A stretch of 36,164 bases of DNA from Alkalihalobacterium sp048323755 (GCF_048323755.1 NZ_JBLWFS010000033.1:1-36164); one strand, 5' to 3'. Shown: positions 7,368-15,704, counted from the stretch's first letter. The notes: generated from the letters alone by a model not told the origin. A program made the numbers and translations.

Positions 7368-7889
7368 TTGAATATCATTCGAAAGGTTGACCGTGGAATA
7401 ATGAAGGTCGAAGAATGGATCTTGAGTTATTCGGTCATTCTCATTGCTGTCATGGTTGCCGGTAATGTACTAAGCCGTGCAATTACAGGGAAAAGCTGGG
7501 CTTTTGCAGGTGAGATTAGTGAGTTTGCGGTTATCCTTGCGACATTTATGGGGATCAGTTACGCCGCCAGAAAAGGTCGACACATCAGTATGTCTGCATT
7601 TTTTGACGTAGCTCCGCCCAAGATTAGAAAAGCACTCGCGATATTCATTCCAGCTGTAACAGCTATTATTTTATTTGTACTTGCTTATTATGCCTATGGG
7701 TATATGTATACCGTAATGGAAAGAGGAAGAGTCACGATGGCCCTTCAAATTCCAGTATGGATCCTACTAACTTTTATTCCTCTTGGTTTAACATTGGGTG
7801 GAATTCAATTTTTAAGAAATATGTGGATTAACATTAAAGAAAAAGAGGTGTATTTAGCAACAGAGAAAAAGGATTACTCTGAAAGTTAA
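7368..7889 (+). CDS. dctQ: TRAP transporter small membrane subunit (DctQ)
   Basis: A 173-residue protein with four membrane segments (about residues 18-38, 47-67, 88-108, 128-148), the layout of DctQ/TripartiteATP subunits. It carries the conserved GEISEFAVILATFMGISYAARKGRHI stretch between segments 2 and 3. The start is TTG 7368, eight bases after GAGGAGG. DctQ pairs with DctM to form the sodium-coupled translocation unit. dctM follows 48 bases later and dctP after that, with no terminator between, so the three form one operon. Confidence 0.9.
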   Translation: MNIIRKVDRGIMKVEEWILSYSVILIAVMVAGNVLSRAITGKSWAFAGEISEFAVILATFMGISYAARKGRHISMSAFFDVAPPKIRKALAIFIPAVTAIILFVLAYYAYGYMYTVMERGRVTMALQIPVWILLTFIPLGLTLGGIQFLRNMWINIKEKEVYLATEKKDYSES

Positions 7890-7937
7890 GATTTAATCCT
7901 TTTAATCTATGAAAAAAAAGAATAGAGAGGGACAACT

Positions 7938-9215
7938 ATGGTAGCAACTTTACTGACGTTAATGGTTATATTTTTAGTGCTAGGCTTTCCGATGTTAATT
8001 CCTTTAATTGCTGCGCCTCTTATCGTCGTCATATTATTTATTCCAAACATCGATCCGATATTTCTCATACAACAAATGATTCAAGGAATATCTCCTTACG
8101 TTCTATTAGCGGTTCCGCTGTTTATCTTTGCAGCAGACATCATGTCTACCGGAAAAACATCGAAACGGCTATTAGATTTTGTCGGTTCTTTTATCGGACA
8201 CCTTAGAGGCGGTTATGCAATTACTACCGCTGCGGCTTGTACATTATTCGGTTCGATTTCAGGTTCAACTCAGGCGACGGTTGTAGCCATTGGTAAGCCA
8301 ATGCGCGAACGGTTACGCTCGGTAGGCTATAAGGACTCCAATGCAATAGCTCTTATTATCAATGCGAGTGACCTAGCCTTATTAGTACCACCGAGTATTG
8401 CGATGATTATTTACGCACTTGCTGCACCGAGAGCTTCTGTAAGTGAGCTATTTATGGCTGGAATTGGTCCAGCGATTTTAGTTTTTACGATGTTTGCGGT
8501 TTACAGCTACATTTATGCGCGGATAAAAAATATCCCAATGGTCCCGAAAGCGACATGGAAAGAGCGCTTAGTATTTACGCGTAAAGCCTTACTTCCGCTC
8601 GGGTTTCCAGTCATCATTATCGGTGGGATTTACTCAGGGGTTTTTAGCCCGACAGAAGCGGCTGCGATCTCGGTTTTATATGCGCTAGTCTTAGAAGTCA
8701 TTATTTTTAGAACGATTAAAATTACAGAACTACCGAAAATTGCGTTATCAACAGGGCTGGTTACATCGGCAGTCTTTATTCTAGTAGCTGGCGGTCAAGC
8801 ATTTTCATATGTCATCTCTTATGCTCGTATTCCGCAAATGGTAGCCAACAATATAATGGGTGGCGATCCAACAGCATTAACCGTTTTATTCATTGTGGCG
8901 ATCTTTTTCTTTATCGGCTGTATGTTTGTTGATCCGATTGTAGTTATTTTAATTTTAACGCCAATCTTTTACCCAATCGCAATTCAAGCTGGAGTCGACC
9001 CGATTCATTTAGGTGTCGTCATTACGTTTCAGGCAGCATTAGGGTCTGCAACCCCGCCGTTTGGAGTAGATATATTTACCGCAAGTGCGGTCTTTAACAA
9101 ATCGTATTTAGATGTAATACGGGGAACACCGCCGTATATTGTCATGCTATTAATTGCATCTATTTTAATTATTTTATTTGAAGAAATTTCTCTTTTCTAC
9201 CGTTATTTCATGTAA
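7938..9215 (+). CDS. dctM: TRAP transporter large permease subunit (DctM)
   Basis: A 425-residue, highly hydrophobic protein with roughly 12 membrane segments. It has the DctM signatures VPLFIFAADIM, GSISGSTQATVVAIGKPM, NASDLALLVPPSIAMIIYA and, near the end, ITFQAALGSATPPFGVDIF. The paired GSxSGS and TPP re-entrant regions bind substrate and sodium. RBS AGAGAGGG lies before ATG 7938. It carries the solute handed over by the DctP protein encoded downstream. Confidence 0.95.
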   Translation: MVATLLTLMVIFLVLGFPMLIPLIAAPLIVVILFIPNIDPIFLIQQMIQGISPYVLLAVPLFIFAADIMSTGKTSKRLLDFVGSFIGHLRGGYAITTAAACTLFGSISGSTQATVVAIGKPMRERLRSVGYKDSNAIALIINASDLALLVPPSIAMIIYALAAPRASVSELFMAGIGPAILVFTMFAVYSYIYARIKNIPMVPKATWKERLVFTRKALLPLGFPVIIIGGIYSGVFSPTEAAAISVLYALVLEVIIFRTIKITELPKIALSTGLVTSAVFILVAGGQAFSYVISYARIPQMVANNIMGGDPTALTVLFIVAIFFFIGCMFVDPIVVILILTPIFYPIAIQAGVDPIHLGVVITFQAALGSATPPFGVDIFTASAVFNKSYLDVIRGTPPYIVMLLIASILIILFEEISLFYRYFM

Positions 9216-9252
9216 GAAAGAGAGTTTCATATAAAAAAACAGGGGGTATTTG

Positions 9253-10302
9253 ATGTTTTTTAAACAGAAAAAGTTCATGTTACTTACGTTAGCCATTATG
9301 ATCAGTATGATCCTTGCTGCATGTGGAAGTGAAGGGGCAAGCGGTGAAGGCACATACAATTGGACTTTTGTAACAGAAGAGATGGAAGGTCAAGTTCAAT
9401 ATGAATATGCAAGAGAGTTTGCTGAGCGTCTGCATGAAAAATCAGACGGTGATATTAATATTGAAGTATTTGAATTTGGCGGACTTGGAGATGAAGTAAA
9501 CCAAGTGGAGCAGCTTCAAAGTGGAATTGTTGAATTTGCGATTGTATCTCCAGGTTTTACAGGAACAATGGTTGATGAAGGTCAACTTTTTGCACTGCAA
9601 TTTTTATTTACAGATGATATGGAGTTAAACCAACATATTTTAGATACAAGTGAAGCGTTAAACGTTCATTTAGCAAACAAGTATGAACAACATAATATTA
9701 AGCCGCTTGCATTCTGGACAGAAGGTGCGATGCAGTGGACTGGTAATCGTGAGTTACGTACACCAGAAGATTTCAATGGCTTTAAAATGAGAACACAAGA
9801 ATCACCACTGATTGTTCGTTCGTATCAAGCCTATGGTGCAGATCCAACGCCGATGAGCTGGGGAGAACTTTATACTTCATTAGATCGTGGAGTCGTTGAT
9901 GGTCAAGAAAACCCAATCTTCTTTATCGAAGATGCTTCATTCCATGAAGTACAAAGCCATATGACGATTTCAAGACATAATATTTATGTGGCGATGACGA
10001 CAGTAAACCCAGAATTCTATAATGGTTTACCTGAAGACATCCGTAACATGATCGATGAGACAGTGGAAGAAATGCGTCCAGTAGGATTTGACCTTCAAGC
10101 ACAGTTAAATGAGGACCTATTAGACTCTATCGTTGATAATGAAACGCATCCAACAGAAGTCATTGAGCTAACAGAGGCGGAAAGAGATGCATTCAGAGCT
10201 TTAGCAGAGCCAGTTCGTGAGTATTTTGTGGACGAAGTGGTTGGCGAAGACGGTAAGATGATTTTAGAAATGCTACAAGCTGAAATTGAAGCAGCGCAGT
10301 AA
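9253..10302 (+). CDS. dctP: TRAP transporter solute-binding lipoprotein (DctP)
   Basis: A 349-residue lipoprotein. ATG 9253, six bases after AGGGGG, is preferred over TTG 9250. The signal peptide ends in LAAC with the lipidated Cys at residue 24. The mature part is a DctP-type binding protein: FAERLHEKSDGDINIEVFEF, the conserved FKMRTQES with R180 (the carboxylate-binding arginine of the family), GADPTPMSWGELYTSLDRGVVDGQENP. A carboxylate substrate is therefore likely, but which one cannot be told. The subunit order Q-M-P is a common alternative to P-Q-M. Confidence 0.93.
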   Translation: MFFKQKKFMLLTLAIMISMILAACGSEGASGEGTYNWTFVTEEMEGQVQYEYAREFAERLHEKSDGDINIEVFEFGGLGDEVNQVEQLQSGIVEFAIVSPGFTGTMVDEGQLFALQFLFTDDMELNQHILDTSEALNVHLANKYEQHNIKPLAFWTEGAMQWTGNRELRTPEDFNGFKMRTQESPLIVRSYQAYGADPTPMSWGELYTSLDRGVVDGQENPIFFIEDASFHEVQSHMTISRHNIYVAMTTVNPEFYNGLPEDIRNMIDETVEEMRPVGFDLQAQLNEDLLDSIVDNETHPTEVIELTEAERDAFRALAEPVREYFVDEVVGEDGKMILEMLQAEIEAAQ

Positions 10303-10323
10303 TGTAAAATAAGAATAGCAAGG

Positions 10324-10384
10324 AGACTGACTAATGTCGCTTTGAACCAATGATTGTTCAAAGCTGGCATGTCAGTCTTTTTTT
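10324..10384 (+). terminator. Intrinsic terminator of the TRAP operon
   Basis: AGACTGAC (10324-10331) pairs with GTCAGTCT (10371-10378), enclosing a second stem GCTTTGAA/TTCAAAGC, and is followed by seven T. Confidence 0.85.
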
Positions 10385-10453
10385 GCGTAGTAAAGTTAGC
10401 GAGGAAACAAGTCCGATTTGGTCCAATGATGTCGAGAAATCGATAAGTGAACA

Positions 10454-10527
10454 TAAGTTGAAAATAAAATTGCCGAAGTTGAAAAATAAACATACAAACT
10501 TGAAAATAGAAAGTCAATACTTGAAAA
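10454..10527 (+). repeat. Degenerate array with about 21-bp period
   Basis: A(A/C)NTTGAAAA-type motifs start at 10454, 10476, 10497 and 10518 (AAGTTGAAAA, AAGTTGAAAA, AACTTGAAAA, TACTTGAAAA). The spacing of 22, 21 and 21 bp equals two helical turns, so the A-tracts are in phase. The array lies between the TRAP terminator and the lipoprotein gene; nothing else is seen in 10385-10640. Confidence 0.6.
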
Positions 10528-10646
10528 ATTTTATTACCATGACTTTATAATTTTTCATTTTTTTCAAAATAATAGTAGATTAATGAAACCATATACAGGG
10601 TAAATACGTCTATATATATGAGTATGGATGTGTTAGGGGAATGTGT

Positions 10647-11279
10647 ATGAAGTATAGAATGAAAATCGTTAGTATGGTATTAGTTTTCTTCATTTTAAGC
10701 GGATGTTCTACTGTTGATGAAAGAGAAATTATTTATCATTTGAATGAGATATTTACCACGTCATCGAAGCTTTTTCAAAATCATAGTCCTTATGGAGAAC
10801 GGTTTTACAATGAACAGCTTCAAACGTTCGATGAAATTAAAGCACTATTAGAATCAAAGGTAACAGAAGCTGGACTTCTTTATATGGTTGAACGTATCTT
10901 TGAGGAAGACGATGAAATTTTAGTGTACAAGCAGCCATTTCAAACGTACATAGAAGAATCGAACGTTTATAATTCTACTATTAATGTAACAAATGGTTAC
11001 TATGAAACCGTGAGAGAAACGATCCTTAATCCAGGTCTTCGTTTATTACCAGAAGACGAGCTTGAATTTGAAGAGCAAGGGGATACTATTGTGGTGAAAG
11101 GAGAAAATGTTTTAATTGAGTTCTACAATGAAGAAGACTTTGGTGGCTCTGCGCATCAGTATGCTCGGTATGGCTATCCCGCAAGTGATGTGTTATCTGT
11201 CACTTTTACTTTTGTAATGGGCGAAAATGGGTATTTACTAGACTCTTTTGAGATTGAAGATGGGGATATTGTTTCATAA
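10647..11279 (+). CDS. Uncharacterised lipoprotein (210 aa)
   Basis: ATG 10647 is preferred to ATG 10641 because AGGGGA lies six bases before it. Residues 1-16 are a short basic-hydrophobic signal ending in LSGC, a type II (lipoprotein) signal peptide, so the protein is likely tethered to the outer face of the membrane. The rest is acidic and soluble, with a helical N-terminal half (EIIYHLNEIF, EIKALLESKV) and a beta-rich C-terminal half (LEFEEQGDTIVVKGENVLIEF, VLSVTFTFVMGENGYLLDSF). I do not recognise the family. It stands alone between two terminators. Confidence 0.75.
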   Translation: MKYRMKIVSMVLVFFILSGCSTVDEREIIYHLNEIFTTSSKLFQNHSPYGERFYNEQLQTFDEIKALLESKVTEAGLLYMVERIFEEDDEILVYKQPFQTYIEESNVYNSTINVTNGYYETVRETILNPGLRLLPEDELEFEEQGDTIVVKGENVLIEFYNEEDFGGSAHQYARYGYPASDVLSVTFTFVMGENGYLLDSFEIEDGDIVS

Positions 11280-11336
11280 ACAAGTAATAGGAAAAGTATG
11301 TGAAAGGGGTTTAAGAGGAGATATACCTTGAATAAC

Positions 11337-11391
11337 GGTGCCAGGCACCTTCAGCACTGTACAGTGTTGAAGGTGCCTGGCACCTATTTTT
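11337..11391 (+). terminator. Lipoprotein-gene terminator made of a GGTGCC-type palindromic element
   Basis: GGTGCCAGGCACCTTCA (11337-11353) pairs perfectly with 11368-11384. The 14-base loop contains the perfect palindrome CACTGTACAGTG. A T-rich tract follows. The arms are the same as at 7063 except TTCA for TTTA, with the compensating change TGAA on the other side, while the loop is unrelated in sequence but again palindromic. Confidence 0.92.
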
Positions 11392-11398
11392 TGTTTTT

Positions 11399-11992
11399 TT
11401 AGGATGCTGCGTTTAAGCTTCTAGCGTTTTTGCGAGTAGCATTGTAGACACGTTCGCAAATGACTGCGCCAATAGCTGTAACGATAATGTCTTTAATGAG
11501 AGGGGCAACCATCCATGCCCAAGCCATTCCGTAAGTGAAGCCTTCTGGAGCTTGTGCAATCGTAATATAGGCAAAATACATATAGTTTGTACCAAGAATA
11601 TACGTAATGGCAAGTCCAGTGTAACAAGCGATTAAAAACGTTTTTAATGAAGCATCACTAGCTTTTTCAATGATTTTCCCAGTTACATAGGCCATTAGAA
11701 TAAAAGTTAATATAAATCCAAAGGTTGGTGAAACGAGTGTACTTAATCCGCCCTTAAATTGAGCAAAAACAGGGGCACCTACTAAGCCGACTAGCATATA
11801 AACCGTCATCGCAATTGCACCTAATTTACTACCTAATAAGGCACCAGCCATAATGGCAAAAATCGCTTGAAGTGTAATCGGAACACCGCCGATGACTAAA
11901 AATGAAGTTACGTTAGCTCCAATTGCCATAAGTGCTACAAATAATGGAACCATGACTAAATCTTTCGTTTTGAATTTTGATGTTGTAGACAT
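11399..11992 (-). CDS. bioY: Biotin ECF transporter substrate-binding component (BioY)
   Basis: A 197-residue membrane protein. The frame extends 21 codons further, but AGAGGTG lies six bases before ATG 11992, so that start is chosen (MSTTSKFKTKDLVMVPLF). Six hydrophobic segments and the BioY motif region VIGGVPITLQAIFAIMAGALLGSKLGAIAMTVYMLVGLVGAPVFAQFKGGLSTLVSPTFGFI are typical. BioY binds biotin and works with the ECF EcfA/EcfA'/EcfT module, which is not in this window. A BirA operator and a consensus promoter lie directly upstream, so biotin-dependent repression is expected. Confidence 0.95.
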   Translation of the reverse strand: MSTTSKFKTKDLVMVPLFVALMAIGANVTSFLVIGGVPITLQAIFAIMAGALLGSKLGAIAMTVYMLVGLVGAPVFAQFKGGLSTLVSPTFGFILTFILMAYVTGKIIEKASDASLKTFLIACYTGLAITYILGTNYMYFAYITIAQAPEGFTYGMAWAWMVAPLIKDIIVTAIGAVICERVYNATRKNARSLNAAS

Positions 11993-11993
11993 A

Positions 11994-12025
11994 TTGTTCA
12001 CCTCTTCGAATGTTTTGGTTAACAA
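11994..12025 (-). promoter_or_regulatory. BirA biotin operator of bioY
   Basis: TTGTTCACC (11994-12002), exactly 14 bases, GGTTAACAA (12017-12025). This is one mismatch from the Gram-positive BirA operator TTGTTAACC-N14-GGTTAACAA. It covers the expected transcription start and reaches into the bioY ribosome binding site, ending two bases before the start codon. Confidence 0.85.
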
Positions 12026-12026
12026 T

Positions 12027-12055
12027 ATAATATTTAATGTTAAGGGATGTGTCAA
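12027..12055 (-). promoter_or_regulatory. Sigma-A promoter of bioY
   Basis: On the minus strand TTGACA (12055-12050), 17 bases, TATTAT (12032-12027). The -10 box abuts the BirA operator, so bound BirA would cover the start point around 12020. Confidence 0.8.
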
Positions 12056-12209
12056 TCTAAATTTTTGAAATTTCTAGTATTTAAATAGGAAAAGTATTAG
12101 TCAATTTTCACTATGCTCTTTACAAGTATTTAATAGAATATTAAGCTTGTATAAATATCTATTTTTATTGATTAACTATTCTCTATAATAGTAATAAGAA
12201 GGGGTTAGT

Positions 12210-13052
12210 ATGAAAAAGATTAAAATTGTAACTGATTCAACTGTTGATTTCTATGAGCAAATAAAAGATTTAGGTGTTGAGGTTGTTCCGTTGTCTGTAA
12301 CGATTGAGGGGAAATCTTATTTAGACGGTGTTGATATTACGTCTCAAGAATACATTGAAAAGTTAACACAAGTTGAAGAAATCCCTAAAACATCTCAACC
12401 GGCAGTAGGTACTTTTGTAGATACATATAATCGTCTTGGAGAAGACGGAAGTGAAATTATTTCAATCCATATGACAGCTGGAATGAGTGGAACAGTTACT
12501 GCGGCTGAAACGGCTGCAGGTCTAGTTGATGTTCCAGTTACCGTTGTAGATTCGAAGTTTATTTCAGCTGCTTTGTCCTTTCAAGTCATTGAAGCAGCAA
12601 AAATGGCTAAAGAAGGCAAAAGTAAAGAGGAAATTTTACAACGTTTAGATGAAGTCCGTTCTAATACATCGCTTTATATCATGGTAGATACGTTAGACTA
12701 TTTAGTAAAAGGCGGACGTATCGGTAGAGGAAAAGCATTGATCGGTTCATTATTAAAAATTAAGCCCATCGCTTCATTAGCAGACGGTGTGTATACGCCC
12801 GTGTCGAAGGTAAGAACGTATTCCCAGTTGATTAAGTATATTCAAGGACAGTTTAAAGAAGAAATGAATGGGAAGACGGTAAAATCGATTGGAATAGCTC
12901 ATGCGGATACCGAGTCGCTAGCCAATCAAATCAAAACATCATTTATCAATGACGGGGTTGGTGAAGATCAAATAAACATTGCCTTTACGACTCCGATTAT
13001 AAGTACACATACAGGACCAGGTGCAATTGCTGTTATGTACTACGCTGATTAA
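12210..13052 (+). CDS. DegV/FakB family fatty-acid-binding protein
   Basis: A 280-residue cytosolic protein starting at ATG 12210 behind AAGGGG. The DegV signatures are VTDSTVDF (residues 6-13), EIPKTSQPAVGTF, SIHMTAGMSGTVTAAE, and the C-terminal HTGPGAIAVMYY. DegV/FakB proteins bind a fatty acid and present its carboxyl group to the kinase FakA, making acyl phosphate for phospholipid synthesis. The FakA partner is not in the window. A bidirectional terminator follows. Confidence 0.92.
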   Translation: MKKIKIVTDSTVDFYEQIKDLGVEVVPLSVTIEGKSYLDGVDITSQEYIEKLTQVEEIPKTSQPAVGTFVDTYNRLGEDGSEIISIHMTAGMSGTVTAAETAAGLVDVPVTVVDSKFISAALSFQVIEAAKMAKEGKSKEEILQRLDEVRSNTSLYIMVDTLDYLVKGGRIGRGKALIGSLLKIKPIASLADGVYTPVSKVRTYSQLIKYIQGQFKEEMNGKTVKSIGIAHADTESLANQIKTSFINDGVGEDQINIAFTTPIISTHTGPGAIAVMYYAD

Positions 13053-13063
13053 TGAAAATGGAA

Positions 13064-13104
13064 AAACAAGAAAAAGGCCGCAATTTGTGGCCTTTTTCTT
13101 GTTT
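13064..13104 (+). terminator. Terminator of the degV-like gene, probably bidirectional
   Basis: AAACAAGAAAAAGGCC pairs perfectly with GGCCTTTTTCTTGTTT around a 9-base loop. The arms supply a T-tract in both directions. It starts 11 bases after the stop codon. Confidence 0.85.
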
Positions 13105-13115
13105 AATGTTTAAGG

Positions 13116-13260
13116 CGCCGCTAAGCAGGCGTCTTCCGCTTTTCGTGTGTCTAGCTGCAGACGCCATCGGCTCGAGGTCGCTTCGGTCCAACAAACGTGT
13201 CCAAAGGGAGGACACGTTTGTTGGACCTCCAGCGCTTGTCGCCGCTAAGCAGGCGTCTTC
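13116..13260. repeat. GC-rich composite repeat with an 18-bp perfect hairpin between direct repeats
   Basis: A 21-bp direct repeat (CGCCGCTAAGCAGGCGTCTT plus C) occurs at 13116-13136 and 13240-13260. Between them GGTCCAACAAACGTGTCC (13185-13202) pairs perfectly with 13210-13227 around AAAGGGA. The segment GCTGCAGACGCC...CTCGAGGTCGCTTCGG is far richer in GC than its surroundings. No T-run follows and no start/RBS combination supports a gene. It looks like a dispersed repeat lying between two converging genes. Confidence 0.85.
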
Positions 13261-13364
13261 TGCCTTTCATGTGCGAATGTATATTGAGTCTGTTCACATA
13301 AGTCTTGCTCCAGCTACTCGAATTCGCTAACCGTAAAATATTTTCAATTAGATCTGTATGTTGC

Positions 13365-13637
13365 TTATTTAACTGCGTCTTTTAATTGCTTTCCTGCTTT
13401 AAATGCAGGCGTTTTACTAGCGGCGATTTCGATTTCCTCACCCGTTTGTGGGTTTCTACCCTTTCTGGCAGCGCGTTCGCGTACTTCAAAGTTACCAAAA
13501 CCGATAATTTGTATACTTTCACCTTTTGCTAGTGTATCAGAAATGACTTCAAAAAGTGAATTGACACAAGTTGAAACATCTTTTTTTGTTAACTCAGAGT
13601 GTTCAGCAACCGCATTGATTAGTTCTGTTTTATTCAT
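13365..13637 (-). CDS. hup: HU family nucleoid DNA-binding protein
   Basis: A 90-residue HU protein. GGGAGGGT on the minus strand lies about seven bases before ATG 13637, so the five codons upstream are not used. It begins MNKTELINAVAEHSELTKKD, followed by the dimerisation helices and the DNA-binding arm with the HU signature GFGNFEVRERAARKGRNPQTGEEI (about residues 46-69) and the arm-closing IEIAASKTPAFKAGKQLKDAVK. It bends and compacts DNA as a dimer. B. subtilis has one main HU (hbs), elsewhere in its genome; this copy is alone, so it may be a second paralogue. Confidence 0.95.
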   Translation of the reverse strand: MNKTELINAVAEHSELTKKDVSTCVNSLFEVISDTLAKGESIQIIGFGNFEVRERAARKGRNPQTGEEIEIAASKTPAFKAGKQLKDAVK

Positions 13638-14093
13638 AATATACCCTCCCAAATCTACTAAGTTTACTTAGTTGCTATCATCGTTGCCGTTTTTTTAATA
13701 AATATACATGAAAGCAAGAGTTTTAATGGAATTTTTTACTTTTTATAGTCAAATTGAAACAAATTTGAGTTTGGCAAGCGGCTTTTCTGATGAGTAAGTG
13801 ATAATTTTAAAAGGTTCATTGAACATTGTTGCTATTTGCTTTTGGTCCGTTAAAAATAGCGCTGGTAAAGAGTAGTGTTAAAACAGCTCTTTAAAAAGAA
13901 AGTACTTTACTAGGTTGCAACTTTTTAGTAAACAAATAAAAGTTTTGAAATGGGGGAAAATAAAGGGAAGAAAAGGATGAAATTGAAAATACTGAATTTT
14001 AATAATTGCCTTTAATCCTATTTCTATATTGTATATAATAAGAAAATGTGTTTGTAATATAATATTTTCTAATAGAATTAAAGGAGGTCAAGC
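13638..14093. other. Divergent intergenic region between HU and AbgT genes
   Basis: No gene is seen in these 456 bases. At 13667-13682, ACTAAGT-TT-ACTTAGT is a 16-bp palindrome about 30 bases before the HU start, a possible operator. At 13906-13932, TTTACTA and TAGTAAA form a spaced inverted repeat. AAAGGAGG lies at 14082-14089, before the AbgT gene. Confidence 0.4.
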
Positions 14094-15620
14094 ATGAGAG
14101 ACAAAAAGAAAGGCGTTGTTTATCAATCGCTTGATGTGATTGAGCGGGTCGGAAATAAATTACCGCATCCCGTTACGCTATTTGCTATCTTTGCTTTTTC
14201 TGTTATTTTACTTTCAGGTCTTCTTTCAGCCATTGGTCTTTCAGTAGAGCACCCTGCAAATGAAGGGGAAGTACTAGAAGTCAAGAATTTAATGAGTGCT
14301 GAAGGGATTCAGTATATGTTTACAAGTGCAGTTGCAAACTTCACAGGGTTTGCACCGTTAGGTACTGTGCTTGTAACCATGTTAGGGATTGGTATTGCTG
14401 AACGTTCTGGTTTAATTAGTGCGGCATTGCGTGCATTAGTTACATCCGTCCCGAAACAACTAATTACAGCAGCTCTCGTATTCGGTGGAATTATGTCAAG
14501 TATGGCTGCTGATGCAGGTTACGTTGTTTTAACACCACTTGGAGCTGTCCTGTTTGCTGGACTAGGTCGGCACCCATTAGCTGGTTTAGCTGCGGCATTT
14601 GCCGGTGTATCTGCCGGATTTAGTGCCAACCTATTATTAACATCGCTTGATCCATTATTAGGTGGTCTGACTCAAGAAGCTGCAGCTGTATTAAACCCTG
14701 AGTATGCAGCTGCGATGAACTACGCGATGAACTGGTACTTCATGATTGCCAGTGTGTTTATGTTAACGATTGTTGGTACACTCGTTACCGATAAAATTGT
14801 AGAACCGCGTCTAGGAAAATACGAAGGCGGTGTTACCGAAACGGTAAGCGGAATTTCTTCTGTAGAAAAGAAAGGCTTACTTGGAGCGCTTCTCTCATTT
14901 ATCGTAACAGGTGCTGCAATCGCACTATTAATCGCTCCAGAGTGGGGGCCGTTACGTGGTGAGAATGGAGAGGTCATCAACTCACCGTTCTTCGCTTCAC
15001 TTGTACCAGTTATTTTAATCATGTTCTTTATTCCTGGTTTTGTTTACGGAAAAATTACAAAATCGATCCAAAATGATAAAGACGTAGCAGATCAGCTTGC
15101 AGACACGATGGCGACAATGGGATCGTATATCGTCTTAGCATTTGCTGCTGCACAATTTGTTGCGTATTTTAATGAAACAAACCTAGGATTAATTTTAGCG
15201 ATTTCAGGCGCAGAATTCTTGGAAACAACAGGATTTACCGGATTACCGTTAATTTTAACGTTTATATTCGTAGCTGGTGTCATCAACCTATTTATCGGAA
15301 GTGCTTCAGCAAAGTGGGCGATTATGGCTCCTGTATTTGTTCCGATGATGATGAATTTAGGGTATTCACCTGAACTTACCCAGTTAGCGTACCGTATTGC
15401 AGACTCTACAACGAATGTAATCTCACCACTCATGCCATACTTTGCCATTGTTATTGCGTTTGCACAAAAGTATGACAAAAAAGTCGGTATTGGAACATTA
15501 ATTTCGACGATGATACCGTACTCTATTGTATTCTCCATTGTATGGGTAATCATGCTAATCGTTTGGATGACTTTCGGTATTGACTTAGGACCAGGTTCTC
15601 CAATTCATTACCAACCATAA
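14094..15620 (+). CDS. AbgT family transporter
   Basis: A 508-residue membrane protein with about 13 hydrophobic segments. Features typical of AbgT include the N-terminal VIERVGNKLPHPVTLFAIFAF, GFAPLGTVLVTMLGIGIAERSGL, MSSMAADAGYVVLTPLGAVLFAGLGRHPLAGLAAAFAGVSAGFSANLL, and later the ADSTTNVISPLMPYFAIVIAFAQKY region. The family includes E. coli AbgT (p-aminobenzoyl-glutamate uptake) and the exporter MtrF linked to sulfonamide resistance. Direction and substrate cannot be decided here; no abgA/abgB peptidase gene is adjacent. ATG 14094 follows AAAGGAGG. A terminator follows. Confidence 0.9.
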   Translation: MRDKKKGVVYQSLDVIERVGNKLPHPVTLFAIFAFSVILLSGLLSAIGLSVEHPANEGEVLEVKNLMSAEGIQYMFTSAVANFTGFAPLGTVLVTMLGIGIAERSGLISAALRALVTSVPKQLITAALVFGGIMSSMAADAGYVVLTPLGAVLFAGLGRHPLAGLAAAFAGVSAGFSANLLLTSLDPLLGGLTQEAAAVLNPEYAAAMNYAMNWYFMIASVFMLTIVGTLVTDKIVEPRLGKYEGGVTETVSGISSVEKKGLLGALLSFIVTGAAIALLIAPEWGPLRGENGEVINSPFFASLVPVILIMFFIPGFVYGKITKSIQNDKDVADQLADTMATMGSYIVLAFAAAQFVAYFNETNLGLILAISGAEFLETTGFTGLPLILTFIFVAGVINLFIGSASAKWAIMAPVFVPMMMNLGYSPELTQLAYRIADSTTNVISPLMPYFAIVIAFAQKYDKKVGIGTLISTMIPYSIVFSIVWVIMLIVWMTFGIDLGPGSPIHYQP

Positions 15621-15636
15621 TTAGATATAATGTGTC

Positions 15637-15704
15637 GTGTCGACATTCTACAAGCAGGTTGCTGGATTTGATTTCAGCAAAGGTAGGATGTTGGCACTTT
15701 TTTT
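15637..15704 (+). terminator. Intrinsic terminator of the AbgT gene
   Basis: GTGTCGACATTCTAC (15637-15651) pairs with GTAGGATGTTGGCAC (15683-15697) with a few G-U pairs, and the inner part forms GCTG...CAGC. Seven T follow. Confidence 0.75.

Noticed and set aside
10350..10550. 66-codon plus-strand frame after the TRAP operon
   Set aside because: It starts inside the terminator stem and covers the periodic TTGAAAA array; no ribosome binding site.
13052..13330. 92-codon frame over the GC-rich repeat
   Set aside because: It crosses a terminator and a perfect hairpin, has no ribosome binding site and no recognisable protein.
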